From positions 6,262,001-6,326,000 of the forward strand of contig CP099652.1 of NCBI GenBank assembly GCA_024123955.1: a stretch of DNA of 64,000 nt. The letters are read 5' to 3'. The DNA is from Oxalobacteraceae bacterium OTU3CINTB1. Lineage in GTDB: Bacteria > Pseudomonadota > Gammaproteobacteria > Burkholderiales > Burkholderiaceae_D. Of the stretch, positions 29,590-41,486 are shown one piece after another. The translations under genes and the position numbers were made by a program. A model generated the notes under the pieces. That model saw nothing but the letters and a program-made list of their open reading frames with translations, did no database searches and was not told where the DNA came from. Positions within the stretch are counted from its first letter, which is position 1. Every line of letters starts with the position of its first letter.

Positions 29590-30546
29590 ATGAAGGTAAT
29601 CTTCGCCGGCACCCCGGAGTTCGCCGCCGTGGCACTGCAAGCCCTGCACGAGGCCGGCTTCGAAATCCCGCTGGTGCTGACCCAGCCCGACCGCCCCGCC
29701 GGTCGCGGCATGCACCTGCAACCGTCGGCCGTCAAGCAATACGCGGTCGCGCACGGCATCGAGGTGCTGCAGCCGCTGTCGCTGCGCACCGACAGCAAGG
29801 ACCCGCAGCGCGCCGAAGAGGCGCTGGCCGCCCATGCGCGCCTTCTGTCGACCCCGTATGACGTCATGGTGGTGGCCGCTTACGGCCTGATCCTCCCGCG
29901 CAGCACGCTCGACATCAAGCCCTGCCTCAACATCCACGGCTCGCTGCTGCCGCGCTGGCGCGGCGCCGCGCCGATCCACCGCGCCATCGAGGCCGGCGAC
30001 GATGAAACCGGCATCACCATCATGGAGATGGAGGAAGGCCTGGACACCGGCCCGATGCTGCTGATCGAGCGCGTCGCCATCGGCGAGCGCGACACCACCG
30101 GCATGGTGCACGACAAGCTGGCCGCGCTCGGCGGCAAGATGATCGTCGAGGCGCTGCGCAAGATGGAGCACAACCAGCTCGAAGCGGTTACACAGCCCGA
30201 GGAAGGCGTTACCTACGCCGCCAAGATCAGCAAGGAAGAGGCGGCGCTGGACTTCAACATGTCCGCCGTCGAGATCGGCCGCAAGATCCGCGCCTTCAAT
30301 CCCTTCCCCGGCGCGCACGCCACGGTCAACGGCGTCAACGTCAAGCTGTGGGGTGCCGAAGTGGTCGAAGCCGACAGCAAAACGCCGGCCGGCCAGGTGC
30401 TGGCGGCCGACGCGCAGCACGGCATCGTGGTCGCCTGCGGCACCGGCGCGCTGCGCCTGACGGAGCTGCAAAAACCGGGCGGCAAGCGCCTGCCGGCCGC
30501 CGAGTTCATCAAAGGTTTCCCATTGGAGAACCTTACTTTCGAGTAA
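29590..30546 (+). CDS. fmt: methionyl-tRNA formyltransferase
   Basis: 318 residues starting [21 protein letters not shown]. The formyl-tetrahydrofolate site [16 protein letters not shown] and the specificity loop near RPAGRGMHL are intact. A C-terminal OB-like domain follows from about residue 205. The enzyme formylates Met-tRNA(fMet). Second gene of the def-fmt operon. Unlike many Burkholderiales, htpX and rsmB do not follow; rsmB is about 15 kb away. Confidence 0.97.
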   Translation: MKVIFAGTPEFAAVALQALHEAGFEIPLVLTQPDRPAGRGMHLQPSAVKQYAVAHGIEVLQPLSLRTDSKDPQRAEEALAAHARLLSTPYDVMVVAAYGLILPRSTLDIKPCLNIHGSLLPRWRGAAPIHRAIEAGDDETGITIMEMEEGLDTGPMLLIERVAIGERDTTGMVHDKLAALGGKMIVEALRKMEHNQLEAVTQPEEGVTYAAKISKEEAALDFNMSAVEIGRKIRAFNPFPGAHATVNGVNVKLWGAEVVEADSKTPAGQVLAADAQHGIVVACGTGALRLTELQKPGGKRLPAAEFIKGFPLENLTFE

Positions 30547-30640
30547 GTTCCGGAGGGCTTCAAGCAAGCTATCCGATTGCACGTTATCATGGTTCCCCGC
30601 TTCCAGCCTCGCCTGGAAGCACTTTTGACAGGAGCCTTAC

Positions 30641-31276
30641 ATGACCGATCTGATCGACAAGCTGCACTGGCGCTACGCCACCAAAAACTACAATCCCGCC
30701 AAAAAAGTGGATGCCGAGAAGCTCGACCGCATCCTGGAAGCGGTGCGCCTGGCCCCAACCTCCAGCGGCCTGCAACCGTTTGAAGTCTTCGTCGTTGAAA
30801 ACCCTGAACTGCGCGCAAAGATCCGCGAAGTCTCGTGGGGCCAGCCGCAGGTGACCCAAGCGTCGCACCTGCTGGTGTTCGCCGCCTGGGACGACATCAC
30901 CGAAGCGCGCATCGACATGATGTTCGACCTGACGAACGAGCAGCGCGGCACCGTCAACGAAGGCTGGGAAGCCTACCGCGTCAAATTGAAAGCCATCGTC
31001 GCCGCGCGCGGCCAGCAGGGCAATTACGAATCCGCTGCCCGCCAGGCCTACATCGCGCTGGGCGTGGCGCTGGTCGCGGCCGCGGTTGAAGGTGTCGACA
31101 GCACGCCGATGGAAGGCTTCGATCCGGCCGCCGTCGACAATATCCTGTCGCTCAAGGAGCGCAACCTGCGCAGCGTCGTGATCCTGCCGCTCGGCCACCG
31201 CGAGCCGGAAGGCGACTGGCTGGCAGGGCTGAAGAAAGTACGCCGCCCGCGCGAGAAGCTGGTAACGGTCCTGTAA
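30641..31276 (+). CDS. NAD(P)H nitroreductase, NfsB-like
   Basis: A 211-residue FMN-dependent oxidoreductase of the oxygen-insensitive nitroreductase group. The N-terminus HWRYATKNYNPAKKVDAEKL, with the Arg/Tyr phosphate-binding pair, then LAPTSSGLQPFEVFVV, and the C-terminal GHREPEGDWLAGLKKVRR, are family patterns. The physiological substrate (quinone, nitro compound or dihydropteridine) is not evident. The ATG follows GACAGGAGCC. Separate from fmt by 94 bases and convergent with the DUF2145 gene. Confidence 0.88.
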   Translation: MTDLIDKLHWRYATKNYNPAKKVDAEKLDRILEAVRLAPTSSGLQPFEVFVVENPELRAKIREVSWGQPQVTQASHLLVFAAWDDITEARIDMMFDLTNEQRGTVNEGWEAYRVKLKAIVAARGQQGNYESAARQAYIALGVALVAAAVEGVDSTPMEGFDPAAVDNILSLKERNLRSVVILPLGHREPEGDWLAGLKKVRRPREKLVTVL

Positions 31277-31311
31277 TCTGGACCACGGACTTCTGGGATA
31301 CCTCGGAGACA

Positions 31312-31406
31312 CGTAGGGCGGATTAGGCGGAACGCCGTAATCCGCCATTGCGTGCGTCAACGAGGCGCATGCAATGGCGGATTACGCTTCGCTAATCCGC
31401 CCTACG
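31312..31406. repeat. REP-like repeat pair, family A, copy 3
   Basis: Same left arm as at 22421 (CGTAGGGCGGATTAGGCG...CCGTAATCCGCCA) and an inverted right arm (TGGCGGATTACGCTTCGC to CCTACG), with a different 27-base centre. Between the convergent nitroreductase and DUF2145 genes. Confidence 0.9.
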
Positions 31407-31421
31407 TGATGTAGACGATGT

Positions 31422-32339
31422 TCAATCCAGCCGCACCACGCGATCGCCCTCTTCCGGCTTGCAGCCATCGGCAATCGGCGTCCAGCCGCGCCGGACGACG
31501 ATCTGCCGGTCATCATGGCAAAGCTCCACACGCTCGCTGGCCGGAAAGCGCGCCCGCACAAACGTCTCGATCGTCGACGGCAGGCTGACCCGCAGCTTCA
31601 TCTCCGCCACATCCTGCTGCGGATGATCGCTTAAATGCACCAGCGGCACGAAGTACGACGCCAGCATCAGCAACCGTGAATCGACATCGACCGGCTGCGG
31701 CGCATATCCCTGTTCGCGCAGCCAGTCCTGCGCACGCTCGCGCAGATCGCCGCCGTCGGGCAAATCGCCCCAACCTGCGGCCAGCATCTCCATCACCCAC
31801 TGATTACAGTTCTGGTAGCGCGTGCTGTATGCATAAGCATTCGCGCTGTATTGCGCGGCCAGCATGTGCTGCACGCGCGGGCGGTCCAGCAAAGCCGGAC
31901 GCAAGGCCAACACCGATTCCGGCGGCAGCCGCACGATGCTCAGGTAGCCTACTTTGGGATCGTCGGTGCCCATGGCGAAACCGGCCAGGCCCTGATCGAA
32001 AATACGCGGACGGCTTTCATCGCAGGCGTAATACAACTGGCGCGCCGACCATACACCCTCCTCCGAGCGCCACGCCAGCGCGGCGTGCGAATAACGGATG
32101 CCGAAGCGCGACAGGTCCAAGCCCGAGCGGCTGACCAATGCCACGCTGTCGCCGGCGCCCGCCAGTTCCTCGCGCAGCACGCCGGCAAAGCGCAGCAGGC
32201 GATCCTGCTCGGCCGCCGTCAGCGGCTGCGCGCGGTCGCAAAAGCGTGATGAATTGGAAGCGCCGGCATGCGCCATGCCCGATGCGCCCAACACGCAGCA
32301 CGCCAGCAGCAGCGGCGCCAGCGCGCGCTGAATCTTCAC
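31422..32339 (-). CDS. DUF2145 domain exported protein
   Basis: 305 residues with a signal peptide (ALAPLLLACCVLGASGMAHA). The body contains FCDRAQPLTAAEQDRLLRFA and SRFGIRYSHAALAWRSEEGVW, which I associate with DUF2145, a family of unknown role found in Betaproteobacteria and Gammaproteobacteria. The YSHAAL and YQNCNQWVMEML segments place a histidine and a cysteine where an NlpC/P60-like hydrolase would have them, but that is only a suggestion. It begins 7 bases after the preceding small exported gene, so the two form an operon. Confidence 0.75.
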   Translation of the reverse strand: MKIQRALAPLLLACCVLGASGMAHAGASNSSRFCDRAQPLTAAEQDRLLRFAGVLREELAGAGDSVALVSRSGLDLSRFGIRYSHAALAWRSEEGVWSARQLYYACDESRPRIFDQGLAGFAMGTDDPKVGYLSIVRLPPESVLALRPALLDRPRVQHMLAAQYSANAYAYSTRYQNCNQWVMEMLAAGWGDLPDGGDLRERAQDWLREQGYAPQPVDVDSRLLMLASYFVPLVHLSDHPQQDVAEMKLRVSLPSTIETFVRARFPASERVELCHDDRQIVVRRGWTPIADGCKPEEGDRVVRLD

Positions 32340-32346
32340 CAGCGCT

Positions 32347-32802
32347 TTACAGTGTTACGGGACGCGAAGCCAGTTCGCTATACCACTCGTCGGCCAGAAC
32401 AAGATAGAACGGCTGGCGCGTGTCGCCGCGACCGAACTCGATGCCGTAGACGCGGTTCTGCGCATACATCTTGTCGCCGGCCGCCAATTGCTGCTGCCCG
32501 AAGGTCGCCTGCGGCATGTCCAGCACGATGCGCTCGTCAGGATTGTCGGCCTGCAGGGTCAGGCGGGTGCGGTCCGCGCGGTCCGGCGTCTGCGCGATCT
32601 GGATGATGCGGTAGTCGCCATCGGCCACCTTGCGGTCGCTCTTGGAGCTGTCGCTGGAACCGGACAGGGAATCGGAAACGCTGCCGCTCGAAGCGGAACC
32701 GGCGCTGGAGGCCGACGAAGCGAAACTCTCGGCGTTGGCGCCCAACGCCAGGGTCAGCGCGCCGGCGGCTGCGATGCAACGAAATGCGAAGGAGATGGAC
32801 AT
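32347..32802 (-). CDS. hypothetical exported protein with a serine-rich N-terminus
   Basis: 151 residues. A signal peptide (FRCIAAAGALTLALGANA) is followed by about 35 residues made almost wholly of Ser, Ala, Gly and Asp, then a compact domain (KVADGDYRIIQIAQ to EWYSELASRPVTL). I do not recognise the domain. It is first in a two-gene operon with the DUF2145 gene, so the two products may act together in the periplasm. Divergent from metH. Confidence 0.7.
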   Translation of the reverse strand: MSISFAFRCIAAAGALTLALGANAESFASSASSAGSASSGSVSDSLSGSSDSSKSDRKVADGDYRIIQIAQTPDRADRTRLTLQADNPDERIVLDMPQATFGQQQLAAGDKMYAQNRVYGIEFGRGDTRQPFYLVLADEWYSELASRPVTL

Positions 32803-32948
32803 CAGAATTCCTTTATTTTACGAACGGGAAGTATAAATGCTTCCAGCGCACGCAGACACAAAAGTTCAAAAGCGAACCGATGTGTACAGTATTGGGGGAT
32901 CGATAAATCTTGTCAACCGAATTTCTGTTGCTGAGATGCAGCGGTGGC

Positions 32949-32977
32949 CTGAAGCTTATTCTGGGATGCCGTATAAT
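32949..32977 (+). promoter_or_regulatory. probable metH promoter
   Basis: A perfect TATAAT at 32972-32977, 56 bases before the metH start, with a weak CTGAAG at the -35 position (17-base spacer). I looked for a cobalamin or SAM riboswitch in the 230 bases upstream and saw no convincing B12-box or SAM core. Confidence 0.5.
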
Positions 32978-33032
32978 TTTAGACCGGCGACCGCTCTCGT
33001 CCGCCGCGCCCTCCGCTCAAAGAAAGTACTAA

Positions 33033-36833
<3,801 letters not shown>

Positions 36834-36840
36834 ACCGCCG

Positions 36841-36866
36841 GGGGTCAAGTCTGACATTCGGACACG
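36841..36866. repeat. palindromic repeat, family B, single arm
   Basis: GGGGTCAAGTCTGACATTCG followed by GACACG, one arm of the family seen at 4832 and 20154, without a partner arm. It lies 7 bases past the metH stop, between convergent genes; probably a decayed copy. Confidence 0.8.
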
Positions 36867-36893
36867 GGCTCTACCGTTGAGCCGCCCCGCCGC

Positions 36894-37280
36894 CTAATCG
36901 AGCGGCGGGATTGTGCCCTCGGATAAAGTTTTAAGCAGACGCGCGCGGCGCTTTTCCAGCTCCGCGATTTGTTCCTCAATCGACGCCAGCCGCTTGCGCT
37001 GCGCGTCGGTCGTCTCGCTGCACGCCGCAGCACCCTCGATCATCAACATACAATCGGGAAACGAACGGATCTCCGCCAAGCTGAATCCGCTCGCGATCAT
37101 GCGCTGGATCTGTTTCACCTGGGTGACGGCCGCAGGCGAAAACACCCGGTAGCCGTTACTCGCCCGCATTGATTTCAATAACCCATGTTCGTCGTAGTGG
37201 CGAATCGAGCGCACGCTGGCGCCGGTGGCGCTGGCCAGTTTGCCGATGCTGAGCGGCTCGGAATGATTTGCTTTGGTCAT
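36894..37280 (-). CDS. MerR family transcriptional regulator
   Basis: 128 residues from the ATG at 37280. The winged helix-turn-helix is plain (LSIGKLASATGASVRSIRHY, then ASNGYRVFSPAAVTQVKQI). The effector region is short and holds Cys105 plus a coiled coil (DAQRKRLASIEEQIAELEKRR). The cysteine pattern does not match a metal-binding MerR such as CueR or ZntR; a drug or oxidant sensor is possible. It is divergent from an alpha/beta hydrolase with a MerR-type promoter between them. Confidence 0.88.
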   Translation of the reverse strand: MTKANHSEPLSIGKLASATGASVRSIRHYDEHGLLKSMRASNGYRVFSPAAVTQVKQIQRMIASGFSLAEIRSFPDCMLMIEGAAACSETTDAQRKRLASIEEQIAELEKRRARLLKTLSEGTIPPLD

Positions 37281-37303
37281 GCGAAAAGCATAGCACTTTT
37301 CGC

Positions 37304-37335
37304 TTGACCCTGACACCGGTGTGAGGCTTGACACT
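37304..37335 (+). promoter_or_regulatory. MerR-type promoter and operator of the hydrolase gene
   Basis: TTGACC at 37304-37309 and a -10-like GACACT at 37330-37335 with an overlong 20-base spacer. The spacer is filled by a near-perfect dyad CCTGACACC/GGTGTGAGG (37309-37326, one mismatch). Long spacer plus central dyad is the hallmark of promoters twisted into activity by MerR proteins. Confidence 0.6.
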
Positions 37336-37367
37336 ACGCGCTCCCGATCAACTTTTGGAGCCGTATC

Positions 37368-38282
37368 ATGTCACCGTCAACCCTCTTCCCATCAATGCTC
37401 TTACTGCTGCGCGCCATGCTGCTCGCCTGCACGCTGGCCGCCGCCTCGGCCGCCATGGCCGAAACAAAAAGCTATACCATCACAGCCCCGGACGGCGTCA
37501 CCTTGGCGGTGCGGGAATCGGGCGATCCGCAAGGCGCCCCGGTCATCTTCATCCACGGCCTGCTCGGCAGCACTCTCAACTGGGAAGCGCAAGTCGCCGA
37601 TCCACGGCTCCAGCGCTACCGTCTGATCAGCTACGACATGCGCGGACACGGCCTGTCCGGCAAGCCGGCCGTGGCCGAAGCGTACAGCGACGGGCGGCGC
37701 TGGGCCGACGATCTGCGAGCCGTCATCACATCGTCGCGGGCGGACAGGCCGGTGCTGGTCGGCTGGTCCCTGGGCGGCGCGGTCATCACGAATTATCTGG
37801 CGGCGTACGGGGATGGCGCGATCGCCGGTGCGGTCTACGTCGACGGCGTAATCGAACTGAAACCGGAGCAAATCGTCGCCCATCCCGAGGTCTACCGCGA
37901 CCTGAACGCGCCGGACTTGAAGACGCACCTGGACGCGGTGCGCGCGTTCCTGCGCCTGTGTTTCCATACCCAGCCCGCGGCATCCGACTTCGAGCGCCTG
38001 CTGGCCAACGCCGCCGTCGCGTCCTGGGACATGCAGCGCGCGGTCCAGTCGATGAAGGTCGACCTCGCCGGCGGCTTGGGCAAGGCCAAGGTGCCGGTGC
38101 TGCTGATCTACGGCGCGCAAGATGCGCTGGTGAAGGCGCGGCCGTCGATCGCCAGGGCTGCCGAGGTGAATCCGCGCATCCGCAGCGTGCTGTACGACGC
38201 CTCAGGCCATGCGCCGTTCATCGAGGAGACGGACCGCTTCAACCGCGATCTGTCCAGCTTCATCGACAGCTTGAAACGCTGA
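37368..38282 (+). CDS. exported alpha/beta hydrolase
   Basis: 304 residues. A signal peptide (LLRAMLLACTLAAASAAMA) leads into an alpha/beta hydrolase fold with oxyanion motif HGLLGS, nucleophile elbow GWSLGG (S134) and C-terminal histidine in SGHAPFIEE. Similar to haloperoxidase/esterase-like hydrolases; the substrate is unknown. Activated presumably by the divergent MerR regulator. Confidence 0.85.
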   Translation: MSPSTLFPSMLLLLRAMLLACTLAAASAAMAETKSYTITAPDGVTLAVRESGDPQGAPVIFIHGLLGSTLNWEAQVADPRLQRYRLISYDMRGHGLSGKPAVAEAYSDGRRWADDLRAVITSSRADRPVLVGWSLGGAVITNYLAAYGDGAIAGAVYVDGVIELKPEQIVAHPEVYRDLNAPDLKTHLDAVRAFLRLCFHTQPAASDFERLLANAAVASWDMQRAVQSMKVDLAGGLGKAKVPVLLIYGAQDALVKARPSIARAAEVNPRIRSVLYDASGHAPFIEETDRFNRDLSSFIDSLKR

Positions 38283-38383
38283 GCGGCACTTCTGGGCCGT
38301 CACGTTCAACCTGCTGGCTGCGCCAATCCGCCCTTGTGATTCCGAGGTGATTGAGAATCCTTGGAGCGTGACCGCCGCACTTC

Positions 38384-39676
38384 TTACAGCGCGTACCGCA
38401 CCACGTTATCGCTCCACTCGAAAGCGGCCAGCTCCAGCTCCACCAGCTCATCGGTGGACATTGCAAGATTGCGCAGCGCCGGCACGATATGCTCGTCCAT
38501 TTCCTCGATGCGCTCGATGCATTCGGCCAGCTTGAGCAGGTCGCCGTAGAAACCATCACGATTCAGCAGCGCTTGCGAAACATCGTCGTTGACCGGTATC
38601 TGCGCCAGGATCTCCTCCATCGGCATGCCGAACAAGGTATCCATCAACGACATAATGCCGACCGTGAAGGCGATGTCGGCGACATGCCGCTGGCTCGGCC
38701 GCAGCTTGCCGGCCAACAGTTCCAGCAGGCGGCCGCGCGTGGTCGCCAGCATCAGCAACGGCGTCATACTGTGGCCGCGCTTGCTCGGTTCTGCATACAG
38801 CATGATCTGCAGCCAGCGCTGTAGCTGGCGCCGGCCCAGCAAGGTCACCGCCTGGCTGAGCGAATCGATGCGCTGGCGCGCGCCCACCGCCGGCGTGTTC
38901 ACCAGCCGCAGCAGATTGAGCGCCAGCGAAACATCGCGCTTGATCGCGCGCTCGATATCGATATTGTCGGCGTCCGACGTCACCAGGGTCATCAACTCCA
39001 TCACCGCCAGCTGCGACGGCGACAGCTTCTTGCCGCTCATGATGACCGGCCGCGAGAAGTAATAGCCCTGGAAATAATCGAACTCCAGGTCCAGCGCGTT
39101 CTTGAATTCTTCGCGGGTTTCGACCTTCTCGGCCACCAGTTTCTTTTTCTGCTGGCGGAAGCGCGGCGCCAGTTTCATCAGGCTGGACAACGGCGTGCTG
39201 CGCATGTCCATTTTGACGTACTCGATCCACGGCAGCAGCGCGCCGACGGTCTCGTTCTCACCGCTGACATCGGCCAGCGCGAAGCGGAAGCCCTGGCGGG
39301 CCAGCTCTTCCACGCGCGCCAGCAATGGCGCCGTGACCGGCTCGGTGGCACACACTTCCAGCACCATTTTTTCACGCGGCAAGAAGGAAAAAATGTCGGT
39401 CATGATGACGTCGGCGTCGACATTGACGAAACCGAGCGCGTCGCCGACGGTCTTTTCCATGCCCAGCTGGGAGGCGTGGGCGATCACCGCCGCCGTCGCC
39501 GACAGCTCGGTGGTGATATGGGCCGGACCAACCGGGGCATTTCGGAAAAGCAATTCATAACCGAACAGGTTCTGGTTGCGGTCGAGGATGGGCTGGCGTC
39601 CCAGGTAGAATTCGCGCACGCGCAGATTGCGCGGGCCTGCGTCGTGTTGGGAGAGATCGATCATTGCTTCTGCCAT
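38384..39676 (-). CDS. EAL and HDOD domain protein (YuxH-like)
   Basis: 430 residues. An N-terminal EAL-like domain (FYLGRQPILDRNQNLFGYEL...) lacks a full EAL catalytic signature: the ELLF and KVETREEF positions are there but most acidic metal ligands are missing, so c-di-GMP hydrolysis is unlikely. A C-terminal HDOD domain begins near residue 215 (LSPSQLAVMELMTLV). Such proteins act as c-di-GMP-linked signalling scaffolds in motility and stress. An ATG at 39664 (MIDLSQ) is an alternative start. A lone gene between the hydrolase and the amidotransferase. Confidence 0.88.
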   Translation of the reverse strand: MAEAMIDLSQHDAGPRNLRVREFYLGRQPILDRNQNLFGYELLFRNAPVGPAHITTELSATAAVIAHASQLGMEKTVGDALGFVNVDADVIMTDIFSFLPREKMVLEVCATEPVTAPLLARVEELARQGFRFALADVSGENETVGALLPWIEYVKMDMRSTPLSSLMKLAPRFRQQKKKLVAEKVETREEFKNALDLEFDYFQGYYFSRPVIMSGKKLSPSQLAVMELMTLVTSDADNIDIERAIKRDVSLALNLLRLVNTPAVGARQRIDSLSQAVTLLGRRQLQRWLQIMLYAEPSKRGHSMTPLLMLATTRGRLLELLAGKLRPSQRHVADIAFTVGIMSLMDTLFGMPMEEILAQIPVNDDVSQALLNRDGFYGDLLKLAECIERIEEMDEHIVPALRNLAMSTDELVELELAAFEWSDNVVRYAL

Positions 39677-39752
39677 TCTTGTCAGGGAGCGAATATTTCG
39701 CTGTACTAAGATTTTGACAGCAATAAACCCGACTGTGTTGACATTTCAATGT

Positions 39753-40526
39753 TCAATCAAGCTCTTGTGGTACGCCGTCGATAAAGAGCTTCAGTTCGCC
39801 GCTGGCGAACGCTGTCCATTGTTCATTGGTCGTTAGCGGCTGGGTAACGATGATCGCCACCCGGTCGTTGGGCGTGGTCACCTGGGAGAAATCGACGCTG
39901 ACATCCTCGTCGGACAGCTTGGCGGTGTTGAATGGATGCTTGCGCACCAGATAAAACAGGTTGGTCGAGCAGTGGGCGAACAGCTCGCCGCCGGACGAGA
40001 GCAGCATGTTGAAGGTGCCGTGGGCGGCGATTTCGTCGACCAGCGCGCCCAACGCCGCGCGCAATTCCGCCAGCGCCGGACGCTGTTCGCCGAATCGGGC
40101 GCGCAACTGCTGCAAAATATAGCAAAACGCGCGCTCGCTGTCGGTGTTGCCGACCGGGCGGAAGGCGCCGTTCAGCAGCGGATGGAATTCCTTGAGGTCG
40201 CCGTTGTGGGCAAAGACCCAATATTGCCCCCACAGCTCGCGCACGAACGGATGGCAGTTCTCCAGCGCGACCCGGCCCTGGGTGGCCTTGCGGATATGCG
40301 CGATGACGTTGGTGGATTTGATCGGATAACGCTTGATCAGCTCGGCGATCGGCGAGGCGATGGCCGCCTGGTGGTCGACGAAGTGACGCACGCCGGCGCC
40401 TTCAAAGAAGGCGATGCCCCAGCCGTCATGGTGGGTATCGGTATGGCCGCCGCGTATGGCGAAGCCGGTAAAACTGAACACGATGTCGGTCGGGACATTG
40501 CAGTTCATGCCGAGTAGCTGACACAT
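39753..40526 (-). CDS. class II glutamine amidotransferase (YafJ-like)
   Basis: 257 residues from the ATG at 40526, which puts the nucleophile at Cys2 (MCQLLGMNCN), exposed after Met removal as in all Ntn-type glutaminases. Later patterns HHDGWGIAFFEG, HIRKAT and FAHNGDL are the family glutamine-binding elements. These stand-alone domains have no fixed acceptor substrate. A TTG 18 bases earlier is rejected because it would bury the catalytic cysteine. Separated from DUF3567 by a family A palindrome. Confidence 0.9.
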   Translation of the reverse strand: MCQLLGMNCNVPTDIVFSFTGFAIRGGHTDTHHDGWGIAFFEGAGVRHFVDHQAAIASPIAELIKRYPIKSTNVIAHIRKATQGRVALENCHPFVRELWGQYWVFAHNGDLKEFHPLLNGAFRPVGNTDSERAFCYILQQLRARFGEQRPALAELRAALGALVDEIAAHGTFNMLLSSGGELFAHCSTNLFYLVRKHPFNTAKLSDEDVSVDFSQVTTPNDRVAIIVTQPLTTNEQWTAFASGELKLFIDGVPQELD

Positions 40527-40592
40527 TGTTTCTTTTCTCTTCAATTAGTTTGCGGCTGACATCACGACGGACAATATAACAGCCCCAAACGT

Positions 40593-40630
40593 CGACAGGG
40601 CGGATTACCCTAAGGTAATCCGCCCTGTCG
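40593..40630. repeat. compact palindrome related to repeat family A
   Basis: CGACAGGGCGGATTACC / GGTAATCCGCCCTGTCG, perfect 17-base arms with a 4-base loop (CTAA). It shares the GGGCGGATTA core with family A but with ACAGGG instead of GTAGGG flanks. It lies between two tandem minus-strand genes and may end the DUF3567 transcript. Confidence 0.8.
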
Positions 40631-40661
40631 ATTCAATCCAGCGGTTAAACGGCTCTGGTCG

Positions 40662-40919
40662 TCAGTGCAACAGCACCGGATGACTCATGAGTTCGTCATA
40701 ACTGCCCAAAAATTCATCAATTTCGGCCATGGTCGGCTCGCCGGCGATCAGTTCGTTGACGTCGCGGCGGAAATTCTGCGCCAAGATGCCGTTGATAAAA
40801 ATCTCCCGCTTGCCGCCTTTGTCGACGATTTCATAGCCGCCAAAGCGCAATGCATCCAGACTACGATCGGCGCCGAATTCGACAACGCTGTACTGCTCGC
40901 TGTTATAGATGAGGTTCAT
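40662..40919 (-). CDS. DUF3567 family protein
   Basis: 85 residues starting MNLIYNSEQYSVVEFGAD, with GGAAG ahead of the ATG. A small acidic cytosolic protein restricted, as far as I know, to Betaproteobacteria. Contains FGGYEIVDKGGKREIFING. Function unknown. Confidence 0.8.
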   Translation of the reverse strand: MNLIYNSEQYSVVEFGADRSLDALRFGGYEIVDKGGKREIFINGILAQNFRRDVNELIAGEPTMAEIDEFLGSYDELMSHPVLLH

Positions 40920-41032
40920 TTTGCTTCCTTTCTCCAGGGGCGAAACACTGCTCGGTTTCACTTCACTACCCACATGGGGTTTAAAGTGGACGATTCAAGT
41001 CTAAAGAACAGGACCCGATCTGCAGGCAGGGC

Positions 41033-41482
41033 TTAGGCCGCGATGTCGGATTGCAAGTCTAGCAAGTCGCCGTACGGAGGCTCGGACAGCCATGCACGCA
41101 GCAGTTCGAGGTGTTCAGCAGTGGCCAGACTGATGTAGAGCCGCGCCGGTGGATGACGCAGCACACGGTTCAATGTTACCCGCAAAACGAGATTCCCGCT
41201 GCAATGGAGACAGCCCGGGGCAATTCGCAACACTTTTGGAACAGGAGCAACACCGGCGGAACCGTCGGCGGGGTCGAAGGCGAGTGCCGAACCGCCGTCC
41301 GACAAGCCTTCCAGAATGATAACAGTGGGCAATTCCATGCCGCCGGCGATGCCATCGTCCAGGCCAAGACGCGCGGCGATGGCCGCCTCGCGCGCGCCGG
41401 CGCGGGCGCCGGTCACCAGCCACGTCGCCACCGGCGCTCGGACCGCCTCGGCTGCGCCGCCGGCTACCTCGACACCGCTCAC
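41033..41482 (-). CDS. degenerate G3E/CobW-like protein without a P-loop
   Basis: 149 residues from a GTG at 41482, 4 bases past the stop of the response regulator gene (TGACGCCGTG), so probably coupled to it. The layout copies the first half of a CobW-type GTPase: a first strand VATWLVTGARAGAREAAIA where the Walker A should be, then TVIILEGLSD, then GCLHCSGNLVLRVTLNRVL in place of the usual CxCC metal motif, and PARLYISLATAEHLELLRAWL. The GK[ST] of the P-loop is absent, so GTP hydrolysis is unlikely. The CxxC pair could still bind a metal. This reading is inference; it may be annotated simply as hypothetical elsewhere. Confidence 0.55.
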   Translation of the reverse strand: MSGVEVAGGAAEAVRAPVATWLVTGARAGAREAAIAARLGLDDGIAGGMELPTVIILEGLSDGGSALAFDPADGSAGVAPVPKVLRIAPGCLHCSGNLVLRVTLNRVLRHPPARLYISLATAEHLELLRAWLSEPPYGDLLDLQSDIAA

Positions 41483-41486
41483 GGCG

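Noticed and set aside
32803-33032. Possible cobalamin or SAM riboswitch before metH
   Set aside because: No B12-box, no SAM core and little extended pairing were seen; only a promoter is supported.
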